From NCBI GenBank assembly GCA_002689455.1, contig NZGE01000048.1:1-40608 (forward strand): a stretch of DNA of 40,608 nucleotides, given 5' to 3'. Below the pieces are notes generated by a model that was not told the origin of the DNA, did not search any database, and saw only the letters and a list, made by a program, of their open reading frames with translations. This DNA comes from Magnetococcales bacterium. GTDB lineage: Bacteria > Pseudomonadota > Alphaproteobacteria > UBA2136. Within the stretch, counting starts at the first letter, position 1; each line of letters starts with the position of its first letter. Positions 7,726 through 16,118 of the stretch are shown here, piece after piece. Made by a program: the position numbers and the translations under genes.

Positions 7726-8241
7726 ATTTTTCTTTTTCATGAAAATTGTAAATTCGGCAACTTTAAAGCCGAATTTTTTTATGTAATTACGGTTAATAAG
7801 AACACCATCGTTCATGCGGAACATCCAATCATCTAGCGCAACTTTATATTTTTTGCCATTCATTGGAAGTTCCATTTGGTAATTAAAACGAATCGCATTT
7901 CCATAAATATGCCCTGTGGCAGTATTTAAAACATCGTCAGCTTTACCTTCGTAATAAGTATCATTTACTTTTGTGACATACCATTTACGCTTCATCGTTT
8001 TACCATCATAAAAATGAAAAGTTTCACGAAGTTCCCCTTCGTTGCCATTCCACACACCTTCCATATCAATGTCAAAGCGTTGCAAAACATCACCTTTCCA
8101 GTCTTGCACAATGCCCCAAGCTTGAACAGGGCCATTAAAGTATTCTTTAAAATCCATTTTAGGTTCTTGGTTACTATACTTCTCAGGTGTCATGGAACAT
8201 CCTCCAATTAATATAATAAATGAAAGTAGCGCTTTATACAT
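7723..8241 (-). CDS. DUF3833-like lipoprotein
   Basis: A 172-residue exported lipoprotein. The start MYKALLSFIILIGGC gives a short charged N-terminus, a hydrophobic core and the lipobox IGGC with the lipidated cysteine at residue 15. I chose this ATG over the ORF start at 8283 because it gives a proper signal peptide. The mature part (FNGPVQAWGIVQDWKGDVLQRFDI, then LDDWMFRMNDGVLINRNYIKKFG) matches the pattern I know for DUF3833, a beta-rich envelope family of unknown function. It is convergent with the kinase operon and shares its terminator. Confidence 0.82.
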   Translation of the reverse strand: MYKALLSFIILIGGCSMTPEKYSNQEPKMDFKEYFNGPVQAWGIVQDWKGDVLQRFDIDMEGVWNGNEGELRETFHFYDGKTMKRKWYVTKVNDTYYEGKADDVLNTATGHIYGNAIRFNYQMELPMNGKKYKVALDDWMFRMNDGVLINRNYIKKFGFKVAEFTIFMKKKN

Positions 8242-8467
8242 TTTAAATCCAAATTTAGTTTCTTTTCTTAAAAAGATTACCACAAATTAGCCTTAAACAA
8301 AATTTTTGCGATTTTGTTACACATAAACAAACTCAAACCCCCTTTAAATACAATTTATTAAACTTATAATTTTGCTTATAACTGTTTTTAAACCAAAATA
8401 AGCTTGTTATTTAAATAAAAGTGGACTAATTGTATGCACATTCAAAATAAAATCTTGGAGAACGTTT

Positions 8468-9136
8468 ATGCGTCGTGACGATTTAATCCCAGCGGGTGAA
8501 GGTCGCGGAATCGATGTCGCCCTTCAACGTGCCGATGATTTAGACAATGAATCATTACAATTTATTCAAGACACTTTAGAAAAACAAAACACCGTTAAAG
8601 CACTGGACGTTGCCTGCGGTTCAGGCGGCCATTCTGTACGCATGGCCATTACAGGCGCTGATGTAACAGCTTCTGATATTTTAAACCGAGGTGATGATAT
8701 TAAAACACATGCCAAAGCCTTTAAAGTTTCAGAGAAAGTAACTTTTAAAATGGCCGACATGCAAAAGTTATCACAACACTTTAACGCTGAATATGACCTA
8801 ATTGTATGTCAACGCGCCATTCACTATTTACCATATTCACAAGCCCTAACAGCCCTAACAGAAATGAAAAAAGTTTTAAACAAAGGTGGTAAACTTTACA
8901 TTTCAGCTTCTGGTTTACATTCTGAACTGTCAAAAGGCTATTGGGCAAAAGAAAACCCTATTGAAGAACGTTTTTCTCTTTTAGAAGAAGGTATGGCAAA
9001 ACACCATGACATCCTTCACCCTGTTTGCTTATACAATGAAAGTGACTTAGCAAAGGCACTTAAAGAAACAGGCTTTAAAGTTGAAAAAATCTTCTCATCA
9101 TCATTTGGAAATATAAAGGCTATCGCTACAAAATGA
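8468..9136 (+). CDS. Class I SAM-dependent methyltransferase
   Basis: A 222-residue Rossmann-fold methyltransferase. Motif I is LDVACGSGGHS (about 46-56). An acidic residue ends strand 2 in VTASDI. YDLIVCQRAIHYLPYSQALTALTEMKKVLNKGGKLYIS covers motifs II and III. The substrate is unknown; small-molecule rather than RNA methylation seems likely from the overall form. TTGGAGAACGTTT precedes the ATG. Its stop overlaps the start of the kinase-cyclase gene in ATGA, so the two are translationally coupled and probably act in one process. Confidence 0.88.
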   Translation: MRRDDLIPAGEGRGIDVALQRADDLDNESLQFIQDTLEKQNTVKALDVACGSGGHSVRMAITGADVTASDILNRGDDIKTHAKAFKVSEKVTFKMADMQKLSQHFNAEYDLIVCQRAIHYLPYSQALTALTEMKKVLNKGGKLYISASGLHSELSKGYWAKENPIEERFSLLEEGMAKHHDILHPVCLYNESDLAKALKETGFKVEKIFSSSFGNIKAIATK

Positions 9137-10518
9137 CACAAAAAGAGTATGCATATATTGCGGGTTCAGCCCATTTAGACATCATTGCGAATGTAACTGA
9201 AAGCGCAAACGTGGTGGATAAAATTGGTACCGTTAACTATGAATTTGGCGGCACCGCCTATAACTTTGCCATGAATATGCAAAATTCAGGTGTTCAAACC
9301 ATTTTTACAGGGGCTTTTAACCAAAGCCCTATTTCTCAAATGATTATTACAGAAATGATGAACCAAGGCATTTTAACCCATATTAAAACGATATCAAGTC
9401 TCCCTGAAGCTGGCTTTTGTGCCCAGCTTGTTAAGGGAGACCTTTTTTCTGCCGTCTCATCTATGCCTGTTGAAAAAGTAGAATTTGATGAAGAATTTTT
9501 CGACCACGGTATGAAAAATGCCAAGTGCCTTGTGCTAGACTGTAATTTATCGGTTAAATCGCTCAACAATGCTGTAAAATCTGCAAACAAAAAAGGTGTT
9601 CCAGTTTACGTCGCTGGTGTTTCCGAAGCCAAATGCTTCCGGGCGTTAGAAATTGACCATAAAGTGGACGTGATATTTGTTAATGAACGTGAGATGGAAT
9701 ACTTACTCAACACCATGTCAGGCGTTCAAACATGGGGCGAAATTTCAAAAGCTGTAGCATGTACATTTATTGTAACACAGGGCAATAAAGGTGTTTCACT
9801 CTGTAAAACCACTGGAGAAGTACAAGAATTTGATGTCAAAGCTATTGAAGCCGAAGTCAATACACTTGGTGCAGGCGATATGTTCACATCAACCTTCATT
9901 AAAGCACACGCGTTTGCAAACGCATCATTTGCAGATTCTATCCATCAAGGCATTCAAGCTGCCGCTGAAATTTTAAAACGTGAAAACGCAAGCCTTGGCA
10001 GGTCTCATGCTTTCCAAAATAACATCGAATCTATCGCTTCACGCGCTGAAACCGATAAACTCACAAAACTTTTAAACCGTGACGGGTTGGAAAGGTTTAT
10101 GAAATCTCGTTCACTTTTTGACAAATCTTTTTTCACTATTTTGTGCGATGTTGATCATTTCAAAAAATTCAATGACACCTACGGCCATGACGTGGGTGAC
10201 GAAGTTTTAGTACAGGTAAGCAAAATCATTCAAAAATGTGTACGTGGAAAAGATGCTGTAGGTCGCTGGGGTGGCGAAGAATTTGTTTGCCTTATTGATG
10301 ACAGTAATCCAAAGGTTGCCCAAAACATTGCTGAACGTATCCGCAAGGAAATGCAATCTATTCATATCCAAAATGTAGAACAGAAAATAACCATCAGCGC
10401 TGGCGTAGCCTTAAGCCAAGCAGGGTGCGACTGGGATGCTTCCCTTAAATTTGCCGACAAAGCTCTATACGAAGCTAAAAATGCAGGTCGCAACCAAGTT
10501 TTAATGTATGAAGAATAG
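9133..10518 (+). CDS. PfkB-family carbohydrate/nucleoside kinase fused to a GGDEF diguanylate cyclase
   Basis: A 461-residue two-domain protein. Residues 1 to about 295 are a PfkB (ribokinase-like) kinase with the substrate-side motif GGTAYNFAMNM (from Gly39) and the catalytic anion hole TLGAGD (Asp249). The stretch VLDCNLSVKSLNNAVKSA...VFVNEREMEYL resembles pseudouridine kinase PsuK. Residues about 305-461 are a GGDEF domain: DKLTKLLNRDG, CDVDHFKKFNDTYGHDVGD (Asp339), the inhibitory-site RGKD (371-374), the active-site GGEEF (380-384) and YEAKNAGRNQV. Both catalytic centres look intact, so it may both phosphorylate a small molecule and make cyclic-di-GMP. No TM helix or signal peptide is seen. 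The frame is continuous, so this is a true fusion. The kinase substrate is unknown. Confidence 0.93.
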   Translation: MTQKEYAYIAGSAHLDIIANVTESANVVDKIGTVNYEFGGTAYNFAMNMQNSGVQTIFTGAFNQSPISQMIITEMMNQGILTHIKTISSLPEAGFCAQLVKGDLFSAVSSMPVEKVEFDEEFFDHGMKNAKCLVLDCNLSVKSLNNAVKSANKKGVPVYVAGVSEAKCFRALEIDHKVDVIFVNEREMEYLLNTMSGVQTWGEISKAVACTFIVTQGNKGVSLCKTTGEVQEFDVKAIEAEVNTLGAGDMFTSTFIKAHAFANASFADSIHQGIQAAAEILKRENASLGRSHAFQNNIESIASRAETDKLTKLLNRDGLERFMKSRSLFDKSFFTILCDVDHFKKFNDTYGHDVGDEVLVQVSKIIQKCVRGKDAVGRWGGEEFVCLIDDSNPKVAQNIAERIRKEMQSIHIQNVEQKITISAGVALSQAGCDWDASLKFADKALYEAKNAGRNQVLMYEE

Positions 10519-10546
10519 GTCAAAAGCTTTTTAAAGAAAGGTTTAA

Positions 10547-10580
10547 ACAAAAAAAATCAGCCATATGGCTGCTTTTTTTA
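10547..10580. terminator. Bidirectional terminator between kinase-cyclase gene and tRNA-Arg
   Basis: The stem CAGCC-ATAT-GGCTG is flanked by an A-run on the left and CTTTTTTT on the right. It can end the plus-strand methyltransferase/kinase-cyclase transcript and the minus-strand tRNA transcript. Confidence 0.85.
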
Positions 10581-10587
10581 TTTAAAA

Positions 10588-10664
10588 TGGCGCGCCCGAA
10601 AGGATTCGAACCCATGACCTTCTGATCCGTAGTCAGACGCTCCATCCAGCTGAGCTACGGGCGC
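10588..10664 (-). tRNA. tRNA-Arg (anticodon ACG)
   Basis: On the minus strand GCGCCCG pairs with CGGGCGC as the acceptor stem. The D arm is GCTCAGCTGGATGGAGC. The anticodon arm TCTGA-CTACGGA-TCAGA shows anticodon ACG. The T arm contains GGTTCGAATCC. The discriminator G and CCA are encoded. ACG (read as ICG after deamination by TadA) decodes CGU, CGC and CGA arginine codons. Confidence 0.97.
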
Positions 10665-10800
10665 GCAATGAGTGTTTGTTTACATCTTTCTCACACCATG
10701 TGCAAGTAAAAAATGCAATTTGCATACATTTTTTTATTCTTAACTTGCTTAAACTATTTTTAACCACCTAAAATAGCTAGAAATTTTATGAAAGAGAAAC

Positions 10801-11406
10801 ATGCAAGAAGAACCAAGAGATTTTCCAACCATTGTTGAGGCTTTAAAAAGCCCATGGACATATTTTATATTTGCAATACTTGCTATGTGGACAGCATTGG
10901 AAAACATGCACCACCTGCATTTTACCTTACCACTTGCCTTCGCCTTAAGTTTAATGATTAAAATTGACATTAAACATATGATTTTACCTGACAGCATTAA
11001 CCTATTTTTATTCGCATTGGGGCTTGTTGCACATACTGCATTATATGGCAATTTTATGTTTTCAATTTTAGGTGCTTTGTTTGGCTTTGGACTATTTTTC
11101 TTTATTTTTTACCTAACCTATAAAATTAAAGGCGAACCAAGCATGGGCTTTGGCGATGTTAAGTTTATAACAGCCTTAGGTGCTTGGGTTGGCTTTATGG
11201 GCATCCCCCTTATTTTGGTATGGGCAAGCTTCTTAGCAGGAATATTTATTATTTTTAAAACGCTTGTACAAAAACATTACAAAAACGTGCCTTTTGCCTA
11301 CGGACCTTTTTTGGCAATTGCAGGTTGGCTTTCTTTTCACTACACATATCAAAGCTGGGCTGTTATTTTAGATATACGTCAACAAATTATAGGACTATTT
11401 TCATGA
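10801..11406 (+). CDS. Prepilin peptidase (A24 family), short form
   Basis: A 201-residue polytopic membrane protein of the type IV prepilin peptidase family. The two catalytic aspartates are visible: Asp56 in KIDIKHMILPD and Asp119 in MGFGDVKF. About six TM helices are apparent. The N-terminal cysteine-rich methyltransferase domain of full PilD is absent, so it is the short CpaA/TadV-like type, which cleaves leader peptides of Flp or type IV pilins. No pilin or pilus assembly gene is in the window. The next gene overlaps its stop by ATGA. Confidence 0.85.
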   Translation: MQEEPRDFPTIVEALKSPWTYFIFAILAMWTALENMHHLHFTLPLAFALSLMIKIDIKHMILPDSINLFLFALGLVAHTALYGNFMFSILGALFGFGLFFFIFYLTYKIKGEPSMGFGDVKFITALGAWVGFMGIPLILVWASFLAGIFIIFKTLVQKHYKNVPFAYGPFLAIAGWLSFHYTYQSWAVILDIRQQIIGLFS

Positions 11407-11672
11407 TTAGAACCCTTATTGTGACCCTACTAAACATAGCACTGCCCTTTTTACTGCGTGCTTTATATATTTATTTTTTACGCTTGCGTGCTAAAAAACA
11501 AAGCAATAAAGGAATGAAGGACGTAACGCCTCCAGAATGGCACTTCCCTGTTAAAAAATTGGTTTTTATTGGGCTTATACTTTCTATTGCCTCAATCGCT
11601 GTTATGCGCTTTGCCTTCACCGAGGTAGATACACCTTATGTTGGAAATATTTCTAAATCTGAAAATTTATAA
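11403..11672 (+). CDS. Small two-helix membrane protein (DUF6111-like)
   Basis: An 89-residue protein starting at the ATG of ATGA shared with the prepilin peptidase stop; the longer listed ORF (from 11325) lies inside that gene. It has TM helices at about residues 3-24 (TLIVTLLNIALPFLLRALYIYFL) and 48-66, with a basic loop RLRAKKQSNKGMKD between them. The pattern and its place directly before the CCA-adding enzyme resemble alphaproteobacterial DUF6111 proteins, of unknown function. The stop touches the next ATG (TAAATG). Confidence 0.65.
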   Translation: MIRTLIVTLLNIALPFLLRALYIYFLRLRAKKQSNKGMKDVTPPEWHFPVKKLVFIGLILSIASIAVMRFAFTEVDTPYVGNISKSENL

Positions 11673-12830
11673 ATGAAGCTATTAACCACTGATATTTTAA
11701 GAATTTTTAAAGCATTAGAACCTTATGAATGCAGGTTGGTTGGCGGCTGTGTTCGTGATTATATTGCCTTTAACATCCGTGCAGATGACATTGACATTGC
11801 AACAACAGCTAAACCAGACATAGTCATAAAAACACTTAAAAAAGCAGGTATGCATGTTATTCCAACAGGTCTCAAACACGGAACAGTCACATGTATTTAC
11901 AAACACAAAACATACGAAATAACCACACTGCGCCAAGACATTAAAACCGACGGTCGTCACGCTGAAGTTATTTTCACAGAAGATTATTACAAAGACTCCT
12001 TAAGGCGTGATTTTACATTTAATGCGCTTTACATGGACGATAAAGGCTATATTACCGACTATCATAACGGCCAAGGTGACCTAAAGAATGCTTACGTTAA
12101 ATTTATTGGAAACCCAATAGAACGTATAGAAGAAGACTATTTACGCATATTAAGGTACTTCCGTTTTCATGGAAAGTTTACAAAAAAACCAAAGTTTGAA
12201 CCTGAAATTTTAAATATAATTCAAGAAAAATCACCGCAACTTGAAAAAATTTCAAAAGAACGTATTACACAAGAAGTGTTTAAAATTTTAAACCAGCCAC
12301 ACTGCCTTTTTATTTGGAATACCATGCAAAAAACGCATACATTAAACAGCATCGGCTTAACAAGCACGCCACCTACACAATTCCCTTATAAGAAAAAAGA
12401 ATTTGAAAGTTTGAAAGCGCTTGCAAAGCTCATCATTCTTATTCCAAAGGAAAGTCATATTCTTAAAACATTTGCACTCAGCAATGCACAAAAAAAATTC
12501 ATCCAAAAAACTATTTACGCCATAAACACAATTAATTTAGAGATGGATATATTACCGCAAGCTTATACATTAGGGTATGATGAAACTTTAAGCGCGCTTA
12601 AAATAATGAACTTAAAATCAACCCAACATAACCATCAAAAACTCATCAAAAACCTTGAAGCAGAAAGCCTTCCGACTTTCCCCTTAAAAGGTGCCGACCT
12701 GATTGAGTTGGGCTACAAACCTTCACCTCAACTTGGCAAAACAATTAAAAAAATAGAATCATGGTGGTTAAACAACAATTTCCCATCCAAAGAAACTTGT
12801 TTAAATTTCTTAAAAAGCTTAGACAAATAA
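11673..12830 (+). CDS. cca: CCA tRNA nucleotidyltransferase
   Basis: A class II nucleotidyltransferase that adds or repairs the 3'-CCA of tRNA. The 385-residue protein shows GGCVRD (24-29) and the metal-binding DID (39-41). It also has the flexible-loop and neck motifs RRDFTFNALYMD and RIEEDYLRILRYFRFHGKF. The C-terminal helical body is weakly conserved, as usual. A poly(A) polymerase of the same family is the main alternative, but the context and length favour a CCA enzyme. It is the last gene of a tightly packed three-gene operon. Confidence 0.92.
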   Translation: MKLLTTDILRIFKALEPYECRLVGGCVRDYIAFNIRADDIDIATTAKPDIVIKTLKKAGMHVIPTGLKHGTVTCIYKHKTYEITTLRQDIKTDGRHAEVIFTEDYYKDSLRRDFTFNALYMDDKGYITDYHNGQGDLKNAYVKFIGNPIERIEEDYLRILRYFRFHGKFTKKPKFEPEILNIIQEKSPQLEKISKERITQEVFKILNQPHCLFIWNTMQKTHTLNSIGLTSTPPTQFPYKKKEFESLKALAKLIILIPKESHILKTFALSNAQKKFIQKTIYAINTINLEMDILPQAYTLGYDETLSALKIMNLKSTQHNHQKLIKNLEAESLPTFPLKGADLIELGYKPSPQLGKTIKKIESWWLNNNFPSKETCLNFLKSLDK

Positions 12831-12935
12831 AACACGCCCCCTTTTATTATAACCTTTAAAGTCCTTGTTTATCATACAATTCCATCATAAAATTTTAAAC
12901 AGGGAAACAAGTTTTATTTTAGGGGATTAAGAACA

Positions 12936-13826
12936 ATGCAATTTACAGGCATTGAACCAAACATTCGTACAGATTGTATCGACGTTATCATTGTATCAAA
13001 CCGCAGCATAAATATGATTGAAAAGCTTTTTAAAGAAGCTGCAATGTTGCCTGAAAAATGGAGCATGCACCATTTTTATGTTGTTTACGATACCGAAGAA
13101 GAGTGTCGCACACTTAAAACATGGCATGAAGAAGTGCGAGAATTTTTACCACTTCCAAAAATCACACCTGTTTTAGCAGCACCAGAAAACATTAAAAATG
13201 TAACAGCTCTTCGTGAACAAGGCCTAAAGCAAGGCAACAACCCATACGTTTATTTCCAAGATGATGATGACCCCTTACCAACAGGCTTAGAACGCCGTAT
13301 GAAAATTATGGACTCCAACAATTGGATGGCCATTTATGGCTTAACACGCAGCGTGGGACCACGTGGGCAAATTATTGAAGAATTCCCAATGCTTTCACAA
13401 GAAAGTTTCATGTACGAGCCCATTGAAGCTACAAAAATTTTCCCAACATATGCACACCCATTAGCCGCTTTATTTAAGCGTAGTTTATTTAACAAACTGC
13501 CACTAAGCGATGGCAATCGTTACATGTGCTCTGGTAGCAATGCATTTTGTGTTCGCCTATTTGCGTCTGGTTTGCCTATTCATTTCTTGCCCGACGTTGT
13601 ACGCACTGTGCGCCACCATGCGGGTAATAACAATGGTATTTTTGAACTTAATGAAGCACGTAAACTGGCGCAAGATATTCACATGTGGGCACCACATGTT
13701 CATGACAGTGATATCATGAATTTCCATACTCAGATTGCCAAAGGTTTAGAAGATGGACGCATCACCACTTACCGCGAAATTGATGCACAAGTGGAAGCTA
13801 AAATTGAAGGTATGAGCCTGTATTAA
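12936..13826 (+). CDS. Glycosyltransferase-like protein (GT-A type)
   Basis: A 296-residue protein with the outline of a GT-A glycosyltransferase. It opens with a strand CIDVIIVSNRS (about 14-23), has the acidic metal-binding motif FQDDDDPLP (about 108-115), and later GSNAFCVRLFASGLPIHFLPD and a histidine-bearing VRTVRHHAGN. No TM helix or signal peptide is seen. Donor and acceptor are unknown, and no other polysaccharide genes are adjacent, so it stands alone. AGGGGATTAAGAACA precedes the ATG. The fold is likely; the function is only a class. Confidence 0.62.
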   Translation: MQFTGIEPNIRTDCIDVIIVSNRSINMIEKLFKEAAMLPEKWSMHHFYVVYDTEEECRTLKTWHEEVREFLPLPKITPVLAAPENIKNVTALREQGLKQGNNPYVYFQDDDDPLPTGLERRMKIMDSNNWMAIYGLTRSVGPRGQIIEEFPMLSQESFMYEPIEATKIFPTYAHPLAALFKRSLFNKLPLSDGNRYMCSGSNAFCVRLFASGLPIHFLPDVVRTVRHHAGNNNGIFELNEARKLAQDIHMWAPHVHDSDIMNFHTQIAKGLEDGRITTYREIDAQVEAKIEGMSLY

Positions 13827-13835
13827 ACACAGGCT
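13815..13835 (+). terminator. Hairpin across the stop of the glycosyltransferase gene
   Basis: AGCCTGT-ATTAAAC-ACAGGCT forms a seven-pair stem with the stop codon in the loop. There is no good T-run after it, so it is a weak terminator or an RNA-end hairpin. Confidence 0.35.
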
Positions 13836-13876
13836 ATACTTCATTTTCTATTTAAACTTTAGAATTAAAATAAACC

Positions 13877-15118
13877 CTAATCAAGCGTAGTAATGACACG
13901 TGTTTTAGGGTTAAACGCCGACCAAACAAACCAAAAACCAAGGTGTTTTTCTAAAATCACCTCATCATCTGTCGATTCAACTTCAATGTAACCAAAAGGC
14001 TTTTTAACCTTAAATGTAACAGGGATATTAAACACGTCATAACCATCAGCCTGTGCAAATGCAAGCGTCACTTCTTCTTTATCTTGTTCTAGCAGTAAGT
14101 TTACTGGCACAGCTACACTTATCACACGGTCTTCTTTGAAGATTTTTACACCTACTACATATTCTTTTCTAGGTAAAATATCAGCAGGGTAAGCTACAGG
14201 AAATAACATTTGATCCGTTTTAGCATAATCACCATACGGGTTTTGCCTGTAATTACGGTCGTAACCCGTATTCATAATATCTAGCACTTGCCCTTCAGGG
14301 TAAGTTTCCTTGAATGACTTCCAAGTGGTTAAAACAGCTTTATAGTTTTGCATTTTCTGACCAGAAAGTTCGCCTGTGACAGCTTTATTTAAAAAGGCTG
14401 ACCAAAGGGACTTCGTAGCACGGTCATAGTAAAGAGATGCACTGTTATAAACCTGCCCTGTCACGCCAAACGTTGTTGGTTTTTCACCTGCCACACGGCG
14501 GTCAATTGCAATAATATTACCCGACACAGGGTCATAAGAAACAAAGATAGGCTGGCCGCCCACATCATCATTTACACCTTGATGCCAGTTTAAAATACGC
14601 AGTGGATAAGCACGGGCAGCGCCGTTAATTTCAACCACAGCCATATATTCATTGTCTGTAAAATCTAAATATTCTTCAGCTTCTGAAATTGGAATAAGTA
14701 AAGGGTTCACCAGTGTTGGAATTTCATCTACCACCACACCACCATTTACAATTTTTTCAATGGGAATTAAATTATGTTCAAAATCCAGTGTCATCATACT
14801 TGCCACAAACTTTGGATAATTTGAAGGGTCGTGATCCGCACCTGTTTCAATTTTAATTTCTTTTACACGCTCAGCCAGTTCAGCTTCAACGTCTCGGTCA
14901 TCATCAATAATGTCCGCCTGTTCAACTTCCATTGGGGTCTCAGGTGGAATGGTTGCAGAAGCTGGGCGAACATGTGTCACCAAGGACTCTCCTTCCGCTT
15001 CAACGTGCGGTTGGTTTAGTTCCATATCAATCACTTTTTCAGTCACAGAAACATCATCTGCATATGATAAGGCAGATGTGAAAAACAATGCAGGTGCAAT
15101 ATAAAAAACTTTTTTCAT
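13877..15118 (-). CDS. Exported DUF3179 domain protein
   Basis: A 413-residue protein with a clear signal peptide (MKKVFYIAPALFFTSALSYA, cut before DD). An acidic, Pro/Glu-rich stretch to about residue 95 is followed by a DUF3179 domain: ARAYPLRILNWHQGVNDDVGGQPIFVSYDPVSGN, TFGVTGQVYNSASLYYDRATKSLWSAF, LTTWKSFKETYPEG. Most DUF3179 proteins I know have YCPLC where this one has YDPVS, so the cysteine pair is gone. The function of the family is unknown. The C-terminal part ends in FWFVWSAFNPKTRVITTLD. It is monocistronic on the minus strand. Confidence 0.82.
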   Translation of the reverse strand: MKKVFYIAPALFFTSALSYADDVSVTEKVIDMELNQPHVEAEGESLVTHVRPASATIPPETPMEVEQADIIDDDRDVEAELAERVKEIKIETGADHDPSNYPKFVASMMTLDFEHNLIPIEKIVNGGVVVDEIPTLVNPLLIPISEAEEYLDFTDNEYMAVVEINGAARAYPLRILNWHQGVNDDVGGQPIFVSYDPVSGNIIAIDRRVAGEKPTTFGVTGQVYNSASLYYDRATKSLWSAFLNKAVTGELSGQKMQNYKAVLTTWKSFKETYPEGQVLDIMNTGYDRNYRQNPYGDYAKTDQMLFPVAYPADILPRKEYVVGVKIFKEDRVISVAVPVNLLLEQDKEEVTLAFAQADGYDVFNIPVTFKVKKPFGYIEVESTDDEVILEKHLGFWFVWSAFNPKTRVITTLD

Positions 15119-15226
15119 GAATTACATTTTAAAGCATACATAAGGTAAATCACCTAAAAAACAACAATTCACAGCCTAAGAATATACATTTTACAGAAAG
15201 GGTGCGTGCCACATCTGCCCCACAAC

Positions 15227-15257
15227 AAAAAAAACACCCCTCTAAAAGGAGTGCTTT
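15227..15257 (-). terminator. Intrinsic terminator after hemF
   Basis: On the minus strand CACTCC-TTTTAGA-GGGGTG is followed by eight T residues. It starts about 20 bases after the hemF stop. Confidence 0.8.
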
Positions 15258-15274
15258 TTAGATGAATTAAATGT

Positions 15275-16102
15275 TTACGGCCATTTGGCTACAGGTGGCA
15301 TAGACATTAAAATAGCTTCTGGATTCCCACCAGTCATAAAGCCGAACTTTGTACCACGGTCATAAAGCAAGTTAAATTCAACATACTTTGCACGTTTAAG
15401 GTATTGCTTTTCTTTTTGTTCATCCGACCATTTCAAATCCTTACGGCGGCGCACAATTTCACTGTAACCAGCAAGGAAAGCATCGGCTGTTGCTTTTACA
15501 AAGTTAAAGTCTTTTTCTTCGTCGCCACTGTTTAGGCCATCAAAGAAAATACCGCCTTCACCACGTGGTTCATTCCAATGTTTAATAAAGAAATATTCAT
15601 CACATTTCTTTTTCATTTCATCGTAAGCAGTTGGGCTATATGCATTGCAAACTTCTTTAAGCTTACTGTGGAAAAACATAGTATCTTCCTTGTAAGGCAA
15701 GGTTGGTGTTAAATCACTGCCGCCACCAAACCATGATTTCGATGTTTCAATACGGCGAATATTCATATGAACAATTGGCACAATGGGGCTTTTTGGGTGA
15801 ATAACCAATGAAACACCACAAGCCCAGAACTCACCTTCACTTTCAACAGCACCTGGAATTTCTTTACGAAACTCTTCGCTAAAAGTTCCATGCACATGGC
15901 TAAAGTTTACACCTGCCTTTTCAAATACATTTCCACGTAAAACGGCCATTTCACCCGAACCTTGCAGTTGGTCACCTGGCTTTTTCTCCCAAGGTGTACG
16001 CTGAAAAACACGCTTGCCGTCAAGTTCTTGTAAACCTGCACAAATTCTATCTTGTATTTCTTTAAAGTCTTTAGCGACTCTTGCTTTCATTTCTTCGCTC
16101 AT
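15275..16102 (-). CDS. hemF: Oxygen-dependent coproporphyrinogen III oxidase
   Basis: Decarboxylates coproporphyrinogen III to protoporphyrinogen IX in haem synthesis using O2. Diagnostic motifs are VSLVIHPKSPIVPIVHMNIRRIE, SWFGGGSDLTPTLPY, KHWNEPRGEGGIFFD and KYVEFNLLYDRGTKFGFMTGGNPEAILMSMPP. I start at MSEEMKAR (16102), preceded by AAGGGAACAACAA, rather than the ORF start ten codons upstream. The protein (275 residues) stops just after MSMPPVAKWP, about 25 residues before the end of E. coli HemF. Short forms may be normal in this lineage. It follows trmL by 16 bases. Confidence 0.95.
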   Translation of the reverse strand: MSEEMKARVAKDFKEIQDRICAGLQELDGKRVFQRTPWEKKPGDQLQGSGEMAVLRGNVFEKAGVNFSHVHGTFSEEFRKEIPGAVESEGEFWACGVSLVIHPKSPIVPIVHMNIRRIETSKSWFGGGSDLTPTLPYKEDTMFFHSKLKEVCNAYSPTAYDEMKKKCDEYFFIKHWNEPRGEGGIFFDGLNSGDEEKDFNFVKATADAFLAGYSEIVRRRKDLKWSDEQKEKQYLKRAKYVEFNLLYDRGTKFGFMTGGNPEAILMSMPPVAKWP

Positions 16103-16118
16103 TTGTTGTTCCCTTCTT

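Noticed and set aside
10588-10664. tRNA-Arg as an integration site
   Set aside because: The tRNA is a common attachment site type, but there is no duplicated 3' end of it or integrase nearby.
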